Below are positions 45,801 through 54,800 of a DNA stretch of 62,000 nucleotides, piece by piece. The position numbers were made by a program, and so were the translations under genes. Where the stretch lies: the NCBI GenBank assembly GCA_009746045.1, contig RPFO01000156.1, positions 3,390,318-3,452,317 of the forward strand. The letters are read 5' to 3'. The notes under the pieces were generated by a model. That model worked only from the letters and a program-made list of their open reading frames with translations. It was not told where the DNA came from and made no database searches. Positions within the stretch are counted from its first letter, which is position 1; each line of letters opens with the position of its first letter. The DNA is from Mesostigma viride. Lineage: Eukaryota; Streptophyta; Mesostigmatophyceae; Mesostigmatales; Mesostigmataceae.

Positions 45801-48800
45801 ACCCCGATCGCCGCGAGATCATGCAAGAGGTCCTGTGTTCGAACGTGGTATGGTACCAAACTATTTCGCTGCAAGCGGAATACGAGAAGGTCAGTGGCAT
45901 GCGAAGCAGCTGCGCGACGGCAGCACAGGCACAGCTCCCTTTACATAGAAACCATGCTGCAGGCGATAGACCACATGGACAAGCATGCATGCTTTCCTCG
46001 GGTAATGCATGCCTCACGCTGGTGGTACACAGAACTGTGCGCGGGCGGGTTCTGCCTGTTGACAGGGCCCCTGAAATGGATGCAGTAATCAACTTTTTCA
46101 AACCCAAAGTTTAGGAAAGATTGATATATGCTTTCATGTTTTCATGAAAGATTGTTTGACCAGGGAAGGCAGCTACTGGGCTTTCATGGGACAATGAATG
46201 GTGGTGTGTGCATGACCGGGCACAGCACACAGTGCATCAGCCCCGTGGGCCCCGCCGCTGAGTCAGACAATGGCAACAAGATCACCAACAGGGATGCTGA
46301 GGTGGCTCAGAATCTCCAAGCTAGGGCCGTGCTGCGGTAGAAATACTTCCAAGGAGGGACGCAAATACAGCCAATATGGAGTATAGGGGAGCACTCGCAC
46401 GTGAGATGTACTTGGAGGAGTGCGCAAAATTCTAGCTTACTAGCAGAATAGGACGAAGAGAGAGCGCAAAAAACCGAATACACTATAGAGGACCTGACAG
46501 CACCGTGTTCGCTTGCGCACCTCTCCCACAATGACAAGTGGCAGCAGGAAGCATGGCAGACCGCCACACACGCCGATCATGAGGTAGCCCAGCTTGTCGA
46601 ATGTCTGCGCAGACAGGCATGACCAGGTGTGCGCCAGGCAATGCAGAGGGCAGGGTGTTAGTATTCAGCATGCTTGACAGTAAGGGAAATATGGCATGGG
46701 GGGATGCCATGAATCAAATACTTGATTAGTCACCAGTGGTGGGATGCCATGAACTGGTGGGGTGGTGTCCAGAAGGGTGTAGTGATATGCCAGATGTAGG
46801 GTATGGGTGGATCACAGCTGCCAGCAGAAGAAGCAAATGTGCTGCCTGCCCCTGCCCAACGCAAGACCAACCGATATCCTTATTGGAACCATGCCAACCG
46901 ATATCCTTATTGGAACCATGCATACACACATCCATATTGAAACCATGCCAACCGATATCCTTATTGGAACCATGCATACACACATCCATATTGAAACCAT
47001 GCCAACCGATATCCTTATTGGAACCATGCATCCACACATCCATATTGAAACCATGCCAACCGATATCCTTATTGGAACCATGCAAACACACATCCATATT
47101 GGAACCATGCAAACTGATATGCCACCGTGCATACTTCCATCCAATGCAATGCAACAAGGCGTATATCACCCTGATGGTGGCTGAATATAGCCTGAGGTGT
47201 ATGTCGCCCTGATGGTGGCTGTACATAGCCTGAGGTGTATGTCGCCCTGATGGTGGCTGTACATAGCCTGAGGTGTATGTCGCCCTGATGGTGGCTGTAT
47301 ATAGCCTGAGGTGTATGTCGCCCTGATGGTGGCTGTGTATAGCCTGAGGTGTATGTCGCCCTGATGGTGGCTGTGTATAGCCTGAGGTGTATGTCGCCCT
47401 GATGGTGGCTGAATATAGCCTGAGGTGTATGTCGCCCTGATGGTGGCTGTATATAGCCTGAGGTGTATGTCGCCCTGATGGTGGCTGTGTATAGCCTGAG
47501 GTGTATGTCGCCCTGATGGTGGCTGTGTATAGCCTGAGGTGTATGTCGCCCTGATGGTGGCTGAATATAGCCTGAGGTGTATGTCGCCCTGATGGTGGCT
47601 GTATATAGCCTGAGGTGTATGTCGCCCTGATGGTGGCTGTAAATAGCCTGAGGTGTATGTCGCCCTGATGGTGGCTGTATATAGCCTGAGGTGTATGTCG
47701 CCCTGATGGTGGCTGGGTTAGCCACCCGCGGTGCGATTGCCAGGTATGTGGATAGCTGTCGTTCAGGGTTTCCTTTAAGGTTTTTGCACTCGGCCACGTG
47801 CGGCGTTTTCAACTTCCGGAACAACTGCTGACTCGGCCACCGTGTGGCTTTTAGCCAGTAAAACTTGGGCCCGGCACGGCCACGTGTGGCGTGGCACCCA
47901 AGGGGCTTTCGTCTAACTCTCCTTGGTGCAGCGACGTGATTTTCCGGCGCAGAAACTACAAGTAGACCGGCGCGGCGCTACAAGGGCCGATATTACAGCG
48001 AGTGAGCTGCCCATGTGCGGCGTGGGCAACAACAACAACAACAGCGAGTGAGTGCTCTCTGCTCAGTGCTCAGTGCCGACAGATCACTGCAGAGTGGCCT
48101 TCAGCGCCACTTGCGGAGTTGTTGTTATTGTTGTTGTTGTTGTTCTAGAGGGCGGTTTGTGACGGAATGGTGGCAGAGGAGTGTTCCGACACAGCCAATC
48201 GTGGCGTCAGCTGTAGTAGGGTCGACTTATATGCACGGCCACTCTGTGGCGGACGGAAACGAGAAAGTACAACAGCAACGTCAAATTGTGGCGTATGGAC
48301 CCCCTTGCCAAAGGGTGTGGCACCGCCACAAATCACCAAATTTGGTGCCACACCGCCACAATTGGCGGGAAAACGCCACTAAACACTGCTGTCGTTTCAT
48401 GGCAGAGCAGGTCCTGCTTCGCTCCTCCCTCGTATTGCCGCTCTCGTATCCGTAGTTCATCGCTTTCAAGGGGGGGGATCTGCCTTCGCCCCCACCCTTA
48501 AATACGACTTCATCTGCCATCCAACATACCGCCCTTCCCCTTCAAGTGCACCCAATCACCCGCCCGCCCGCCCGCCCGCCCGCCCGCCCGCCCGCCCGCC
48601 GCCTGCCCGCCCGCCCGCCCGCCCGCCCGCGCCCGCCCGCCCGCCCGCCCGCCCGCCCGCCGCCCGCCCGCCCGCCCGCCCGCCGCCCGCCCGCCCGCCC
48701 GCCCGCCCGCCCGCCCGCCCGCCCGCCCGCCCGCCCGCCCGCCCGCCCGCCCGCCGCCCGCCCGCCCGCCCGCCCGCCCGCCCGCCCGCCCGCCGGCCCG

Positions 48801-49276
48801 CCTGCCCGCCTGCCCGCCTGCCCGCCTGCCCGCCCGCCTGCCCGCCCACCCCAGATGGCCCTTTCTAACCCCCAGTTCTACCGTGCCCCCACGTGCCTTG
48901 TACAACCCCAGCCCCACGATGATGCCCAGCGCCCATGTGATCCACGTCCAGCTGTAGTAGAAGAAGAAGAGCTCGCCCCAGCGCTTGCTGGGGGTGGGCG
49001 CGAGCCACAGGCTGTTGTCCTTGGCCGTGCTGCCTGGTGATGCGGATGGTGGAGGACATTGAGAGGAGGCCGGGGTGGGGGCACCGAGGGCAAGGTGGGG
49101 AGGTAGAGGTAGAGACAGGGAAAAGGACCATAGGCAGGTTCAGGGGAGTGAGGAGAAGCCAGAGTAACTCACCAACACAAGGGAGTCTGCTTCTTAAGAA
49201 ACAGGTGCCCACTAACTTGCCAGCTTTGTGTTAGGTTGATGCCACGGGATGTGGTAGGGTTTGTGAATGCACTCAT
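39895..49276 (-). CDS. CPI1: Cycloeucalenol cycloisomerase (cycloeucalenol-obtusifoliol isomerase), near-complete
   Basis: Minus-strand exons in order: 49033-48897, 46604-46521, 45232-45191, 43616-43506, 42887-42690, 40985-40888 and 40072-39895 (stop). Phases are continuous and give 281 residues; plant CPI1 is about 280. The enzyme opens the 9,19-cyclopropane ring of cycloeucalenol to form obtusifoliol, a plant and algal sterol step at the endoplasmic reticulum. Matches to the family include SLWLAPTPSKRWGELFF, GNYFWTHYFYQLLGA, FYHSISNMTLRRL, SYITAYMETLTIAH, TVGSLFYAIYFFISFPMF and VTILLDFWRLFVGPI, with several hydrophobic membrane segments. All introns are GT-AG except the first after exon 49033-48897, where the donor is GC (AAG|GCACGT). 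A candidate initiator exon at 49276-49246 joins in phase but has a weak donor. A TGTAA signal lies at 39827-39823. No damage is seen. Confidence 0.93.
40990..41430 (-). repeat. Tandem degenerate copies of the start of a CPI1 exon inside the adjacent intron
   Basis: The intron upstream (in gene direction) of the exon 40985-40888 carries about four decayed copies of that exon's first 35-40 bp. Plus-strand landmarks are GGCCGTCTTGTCTGTGAACG (true exon), GCCGTCTTGTCAGTAAACATG (about 41040), GCGGCCTTGCCCGTGAAAAT (about 41132), GGCCGTCTAGCCCATGAACG (about 41272) and GGCCATCTTGTCGGTGAG (about 41377). The nearest copy still translates as RFEYYMFTDKTAF, against FEYYTFTDKTAM in the true exon. They look like repeated partial exon duplications. 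Confidence 0.75.
41655..42190. repeat. 59-bp tandem repeat, nine copies, in a CPI1 intron
   Basis: AAGAGTACC recurs at 41655, 41714, 41773, 41832, 41891, 41950 (GAGAGT variant), 42009, 42068 and 42127, exactly 59 bp apart. The unit includes AAAAGGTAGAGTATAACCCA and CGGCCATAGTAATACC. Confidence 0.9.
44340..44735. repeat. 16-bp minisatellite (GTAGATAGCAGCCCAG)n in a CPI1 intron
   Basis: About 24 units with CCAAG and CCGAG variants. It yields frames full of YLGCYLPGLLSTWAAI on the minus strand that mimic a transmembrane protein but are repeat translations. Confidence 0.9.
44985..45180. repeat. Degenerate AGGCAAGGCTAGGCAAAAG repeat beside the 42-nt CPI1 exon
   Basis: Irregular units of TAGGCAAGGCTAGGCAAAAGACTTAC fill the intron up to a few bases before the exon's donor (45190-45189 on the minus strand). 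Confidence 0.75.
45478..45535 (-). mobile_element. Retrotransposon 3' end (family D), minus orientation, in a CPI1 intron
   Basis: CAGTAAGTACTTGCGTGTCAT followed by GAGTAGTATGCTAATCTCATT is the reverse complement of the 16741-16835 copy. Confidence 0.5.
46860..47115. repeat. About 58-bp compound repeat in CPI1 intron (29-bp halves)
   Basis: Alternating halves AACCGATATCCTTATTGG and CACACATCCATATTGAAACC, each followed by an ACCATGC block; about four and a half compound units. Confidence 0.85.
47165..47715. repeat. 38-bp tandem repeat, about 14 copies, in CPI1 intron
   Basis: Unit GATGGTGGCTGTATATAGCC + TGAGGTGTATGTCGCCCT with GAATATAG, GTGTATAG and GTACATAG subtypes. Subtypes recur in blocks, indicating multi-unit duplication. 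The minus strand is open in a long frame across the array, but it is not a gene. Confidence 0.9.
48555..48850. repeat. (CCCG)n microsatellite close to the GC donor of CPI1 intron
   Basis: About 70 tetranucleotide units with occasional CCG and CCTG interruptions. It begins about 45 bp into the intron downstream of the non-canonical donor. Confidence 0.9.
49246..49276 (-). CDS. Candidate first exon of the cycloeucalenol cycloisomerase gene
   Basis: A minus-strand ATG at 49276-49274 opens a 31-nt exon reading MSAFTNPTTS that ends in phase 1 and would splice to the exon starting at 49033. The donor GTGGCA is poor. It gives an N-terminus of about 14 residues before SLWLAP, similar in length to plant homologues. 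Chosen only because phase and length fit. Confidence 0.25.
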
Positions 49277-49999
49277 GGTGGGGATGCCAGGACGCCAACT
49301 TCTATTCCTTGCACAGACCACCCGTTACGGTAATCGTGAAAGAGGCAGGGGGCCAGCCGCACGTATTGAACGGGGTTCATGGCTCTGCGGTTTTCATGGC
49401 TGCGTCGCTTACCACCTTCCCCGGTATCATGGGGGTGATTGCCAGCCTCCCCGGTATCATGGGGGTGAGCGGGAGAGGCAGGGGCAGCATGAGCGGCCAG
49501 GGTTCACTCAGGCAGCAAGGAGGGGAGGCAACGCATGGGCGAGGTGAAATGTCAGGCCTTATGCTGGCAACCTAGTCAAGGCAGGTAGTCCCTGTGGTCA
49601 GCACGGAATGACGATGGAGGGTAGCATGGGCCTGTAGCGGACACTGTGGGCTAGCATCAGGCTGGAGTAAACGACACCGTGCGGCACGGTAGTTCTAGTA
49701 GGCAGAGCAGCCGCATGGAGCCCATGCCCAGCCAATCGCCGGGCCAGCATCCAAGTGCAACGAGCTGCCAACATAAAATGTACCATGTTTATGCTGTTCA
49801 TCGTAAACGATTTTAGGGGGCGCACCTTTGAAGACAACATGGCTAACTTGGTTCTATCCAGTCAAGCACTTGCACAAGAAAAATTAGCTCCTGAAACCAG
49901 AATTTGGTGTGCTTGTGTGGGGAGGAGGATGCCTGCTCTGCTGCCAACTGGAAAGCAAGAAGCAACCCATGGTGCTGTGCAGTGTGATAGAAGACGTGG

Positions 50000-50290
50000 C
50001 TAATAGACGACGCGCCACTTGTCAGGCCCACAAGACCGCCCACGCTGGAGTATTACTAACGGGGCTAGAGAGCGTAGCATGAAAAATGCCCATGACGTGA
50101 TGGGACGTTGCCATCCGGTGTCCGCGACACCCAAACTAAGCAGGTTGATGTGTCTATTGTAGTACGTCATGAAGGTTAGGTTCCACACTCGATTCACATA
50201 ACACATTATCATGTCTACAATACACGCAACAGAAACGTGAACCACGTATACAGGGACGCCTAAGTCTATCAATAGGTTGCCGTCCCAACA
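50000..50290 (-). other. Candidate minus-strand membrane-protein exon, unassigned
   Basis: The frame contains IDLGVPVYVVHVSVACIVDM, MCYVNRVWNLTFMTYYNRHI, then NLLSLGVADTGWQRPITSWA and FFMLRSLAPLVI. Two hydrophobic stretches suggest membrane segments. Base composition is less GC-rich than the identified genes. No family is recognised. Confidence 0.25.
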
Positions 50291-51197
50291 AAAGGTAAAT
50301 AACTTGCCTTCGCGATGACTACGTACGGATTCTAGGTAGCCGCAAGATAATTCCTATAATACTGCATGAAATGCCCGGCTCTGATGCCATGAGTCATGGA
50401 GCCGATGGGAATGTGCTTCCTTGCATATTCTGCTTACCTCGACTCCCCTTTTTGGCCTTAGGAGAAACCATGTTGCCTGTCCTGCCTGAATGTGATCCCG
50501 AGCAGCGTCACAAGGCTAACGCCCCTTGCTTCCGAAACCCCGGAATGCCCGCGGTTGTAGCCCGTATGGCCGGACTCTGAGAAATGCACAGAGGACGAGC
50601 AACGCTTGCGCTCTATGCGCAAAAGCTTTCGGATAAGGCCATGAACTGCCAAATAATTCTGCAAACTTTAGTGCACAATATACGATGTCAGCCTAATTGG
50701 CAACGTTGTCAATCTCTTGGCACTGCCCCACGTGGCGGCATGGTCGTTGAAAGTGCTACAGTACCTGGTACCACCGTACCACTTCGGGCGTACCAGTTCG
50801 GGTGTCACGGACTGGGGACGTCGGGTGTCACGGACTTGCTCCCTCTTGACAAATCGTTTGTGGCTCACAGGCGGCGACAAGTGGAATGTATGTAGTATAG
50901 ACAAATCAAAGTCTTATCTTGCAGGAAGAATTCGGACTCCCTTTGCTGACCTGGAGCGCACACGAGAATTGATTAGCGGACAACAGGCGTGGGAATATAG
51001 AATATACTGACTGAACAGATAGAATATACTGACTGAACAGACTGATACAGACTGGCGCCATAGCGCATTGACCATCGAAGGAAGACTGGCACGCTCACTG
51101 GCACCACGTATTGGTGGTCATGTTTTCGAGTACTACGGCAGAAAAATTCCAGTTAATTGTGAGCACTCTTAGCGTGAAAATTTTAAAAAACTTACTG

Positions 51198-51398
51198 TCA
51201 ATCATACAGTAGTTGTCTCAGACATCCTGTTCGAAACACGTATTCCAATAAGAAATACCCTATCAAAATGAAGATAAAAGCTACATGGCTGCAATTGTAT
51301 GCTTCATGGTAATGCTTACGTTTACTTGAGAGGATGCGCGAGGGGGTTTGGGCGGTGTGGAGCATGGACAACGTGATGTCCAGCTTAATGTGCCTTTT
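51198..51398 (-). other. Candidate minus-strand exon(s), unassigned
   Basis: A 73-nt exon at 51398-51326 is bounded by a good acceptor (CTGCTTACTCAG) and donor (GTAAAC) and reads KRHIKLDITLSMLHTAQTPS and RILS. Just downstream a hydrophobic frame contains HVAFIFILIGYFLLEYVF. With 50000-50290 this may belong to one unknown membrane-protein gene. Confidence 0.25.
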
Positions 51399-51824
51399 CT
51401 GAGTAAGCAGAGATACCACAACGTTATCCTATCAAGGAGAGAACCAGCGCAGGCCAGAAATCGGGAGAATCCGGACCATGGTAGCTCGAGCCTGCCGTTA
51501 TCTTGTCCGCGTTTTCGAGATCCTATAATTGGTTATACCGGCATCAGACAAGAACGCCTGTTTAACTAGGTCGCCTGTCCGTGCAATGCATCATGACGCC
51601 ATTTGGTCACCGTAAGGTGCAATGGTGCTTCAGAGACAACAGGTAAATACATAGGAAAGCATATGACAGTGCCTTCATCCTCCTATTCCGCAAACGAAAC
51701 CTCGTCCACACAAGTTTCTGCGCTTCCTCGCCAACCGAGGTTTGGCTAGGCGAGGCCTTACGTACAAGGCGCGTGACGTATCCCTCCGGCCGCTGTAACC
51801 CTAATTTTCCTCGTCAAAAGTTAA

Positions 51825-54800
51825 GCCCCGGCGGTATTCGCGCTCCGTTTGGACCTTATAGCCATAATAGCATGCCCCCGCGTATGTGTGCTGCGGTCTT
51901 TCGTCTTGCTTTGGTGGGCGTTGCAGGCGTTTTCTATCACGCTGCTGGTCCTATTATTAGCACGGGCCAGCGCAGTAGATGGCCGCGGACCTCCTGGGCC
52001 TCACCAAGCTCCATCCAAAGGTACGCAATGCCTGTCACGGCATAGGCAAGTGAGCACTGCCTGTCATGGAATAGGCGAACAAGCAGCAGTGAGATCCTTA
52101 CGGGCAGACAGGGAAGCCTGCAGCACTTCCAAGTTACAATTGCGTAACTTTCAAGTTTCCTGGTTCATAATGATCGCTTCAGGAGCAAGCAGCAGCACCA
52201 CGCCCACAGCATTAGCAGTCATTGGCATCGGTACTATGTTTTTCTCCTTAGAACTTGAAACTTCAAGCCACGGTCCCGAGGTACTAGTAGTAACAAGTTG
52301 GCGGTCTTCAAGGCAAGGCTCCCCTGGGCTCACCCTGGGTCCACGAGATGATGTGTATAATACTCATTATAGGTAACAAGCATTATCCTTTCTAATGGTA
52401 TAACTAAGCATTCTTTCAGATTAGTAGCCACAAAGTTGAACAGGTCTTGTAAGGGGACCTGCTATCTGTAGCGGACATTACGAGTAGCCATTTATCTTGC
52501 TTGTACTCTGCACATGGCACATGACATCATGGCATGCCTGCCCATGCCCACCTAGCATCCATCCGTCCGCCGGCATCCGTCAGCCGCTGCCCTGTGGATA
52601 TATAGCTACAAAGTATGCAGGCCCCCCTGCCAGGGGGTTGGCCAGAAACTTGCCTGTCACATCTCATGCATACCACGGGGTGGAATTTCCCCTGGACAGC
52701 ATCCTGCGCTTCATGGTGGTCGATGCTGCATGACCTGGCGTCTGTTGAGCCCTCACATCCCCCACATCCACCTCAACCCCCCTGTCCCTTCTGTTACGCT
52801 GGCTTTTTGGGCTTCCCAACCCACGTGCGCATCCCCGCCCACTGTGCGTGCATCCAGGGGCCGAGGCGTCACCGCTGCCTCCCACTCAAGAGGGTGCAGG
52901 CTCCTCCACCCCCGCCGCAGCCCAAGAGGGCACTGACCCCAGGCTAGCGCCGCTCAAGCGCGCTGGCGGGACCAGCAGTGTCAGCAGTATCATCCACAGC
53001 AGCAGTAGCGTCAGCAGCAATGGGGGGGATGGCAGTAGACCCAACAGCTCATCATCAGATGTGGCGGAAGCGGGCAGCATTGCAAAGAGAAGCTCGGAGG
53101 GGGATACTCATGTCCCCCACGCCCCGCGTACGGCACAACCCGTGGATGCCGTTGCGGCTGCCGCCACCCATATCAGTGCCCAGAGCCCCAGGGGGATCCG
53201 CGTGCTGGCGTCACTGCAAAGGGCGACAGGTGCAGATGCTGCTACGGATGCCAGCATTGGTGCCCGCTGGCTTCATCAGGTGGACGCGCCACGTGGCATG
53301 CCCCTGCGTGAGGACGTGGAGGACAGGGCGGCCGCGGCCCAGCCGGGGGGCTCCCAGGTGGGCACCAGGCGCCTGCTGGGCAAGGCTGGTGTCGGCGGCG
53401 GCGGCAGTGCCGCAAGCGTGCGCATGCCCGGTTTTGTGCCGGCCTTTTGTCGACGAAGCGTCACCGAGGGGGTGACGCGGTCGACAAGGCATGATGGTGG
53501 CAGTGGTGGCGGTGGTGGTGGCGGCGGTCATGATGATGATGGCAAGAGTGGGGGCAATGACGGTGGCGGTGTTGAGGGTGCGGAAGGGTATGAGAGGCTT
53601 GAGGGGTATGAGGAGGGAGGGGTGCTTAAGGGGTATGAGGAGGGGGGGGCGCATGAGGGGTATGAGGAGGGGGGGGCGCATGATGGGTATAATGAGGGGG
53701 GGGCGCATGAGGGGGAGGGGATGGATTGGCACCAAGACGAGGAGGTGGATGACCCGGTGGACCAGATGGGTTATCGCAGCACGTACGGTCACGCTGGGGG
53801 CTATGGGGACCAGGGGGGTGGGGAGGAGGGGGAGGAGGGGCATGTATATGGGGAGGGGGGCTCTGAAGGAGAAGAAGGGGCCACAGGGGGCGACGAGGGG
53901 GCTATGGAAGGCGAGGGGCTGGTGGACAGGGAGGTGCAGTTTTACGACCACCACCCCCGCGATGACCAGAGGCGTCGCCGAGGGGTGGGGTGGGGCCACC
54001 GGTCGCTGCTGGCCCTCTCCAGCCAGCAACAGCACGGGCGCCCGCAAGGGGGGCACCTGGCGGCGCAGCGCAGACACCTGGCAGGGCAAGGTGGACACCT
54101 GGCGCCGCAGGGTTTCTCGAAGCTGACGTCGTGGCTGACGGGGACGAGCGCCACCCATTATATGCCAGATGGCGCCAGTCCAAGTGGCCAGAGTGGCAGG
54201 GGCGGCAGGGCTCACAATCCTCCCGCCCATGGCCCGGCTAGGTCGATTGCTCGTGGTGAGAAGCCCATGGCCCGCTCATTCCAACCCATGGCAAGCCCTG
54301 GGAAGGCTGCTGCCAGAGGGAGGGGTGGTGGCGGGCTGGTGGGCAGGGGCGGTGTCTCGTCGTTGGCGCGGAACCATGTGCAGCTGCCACCTGGCAAGCA
54401 GCCGCGCCCCACCCAGCCGGTTATCACGCAGCCGAACGCATTCAAGCCACCACCTGGCAGCGCGCCGGTGGAGTTTGTGTACCACCACCTTGTGTCGGCC
54501 AATGGCTGCGAGGAGACGCGGGTGGCGTGCTCCGATGAGGTGAGGCGGGGTGAGGGGAGCGGAGAAGAGAAGAGAAGTGATTAGGGGAGGAACGGGGGGA
54601 TGAGGATGAATCTACGCGTAGACTGCATCAGGTGAGCCGGAGGATTAACAAGGTATGAGGGGCGGGGAGGGGAGGGGCCGGGAGGGAGGGAGGGAGGGGA
54701 GGGGAGGGGAGGGAGGGGAGGGGAGGGGAGGGAGGGAGGGGAGGGGAGGGGAGGGAGGGGAGGGGAGGGGAGGGGGGGAGGGGAGGGGAGGGGAGGGAGG

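Larger units (their letters stand above)
49280..51840. other. Intergenic region between CPI1 and GT29 genes, with unassigned minus-strand frames
   Basis: Should contain the divergent promoters of the two head-to-head genes; no TATA-like element is convincing. Two minus-strand candidates are listed separately (50000-50290 and 51198-51398). Confidence 0.35.

Noticed and set aside
47069-47824. A 251-codon minus-strand frame
   Set aside because: It consists of the 38-bp intronic tandem repeat; no non-repeat domain is present.
51773-52045. An alternative ATG-started frame for the GT29 N-terminus ([16 protein letters not shown])
   Set aside because: Although it begins with ATG and is hydrophobic, its phase at the 52020 donor does not match the acceptor at 52858; the neighbouring frame does.
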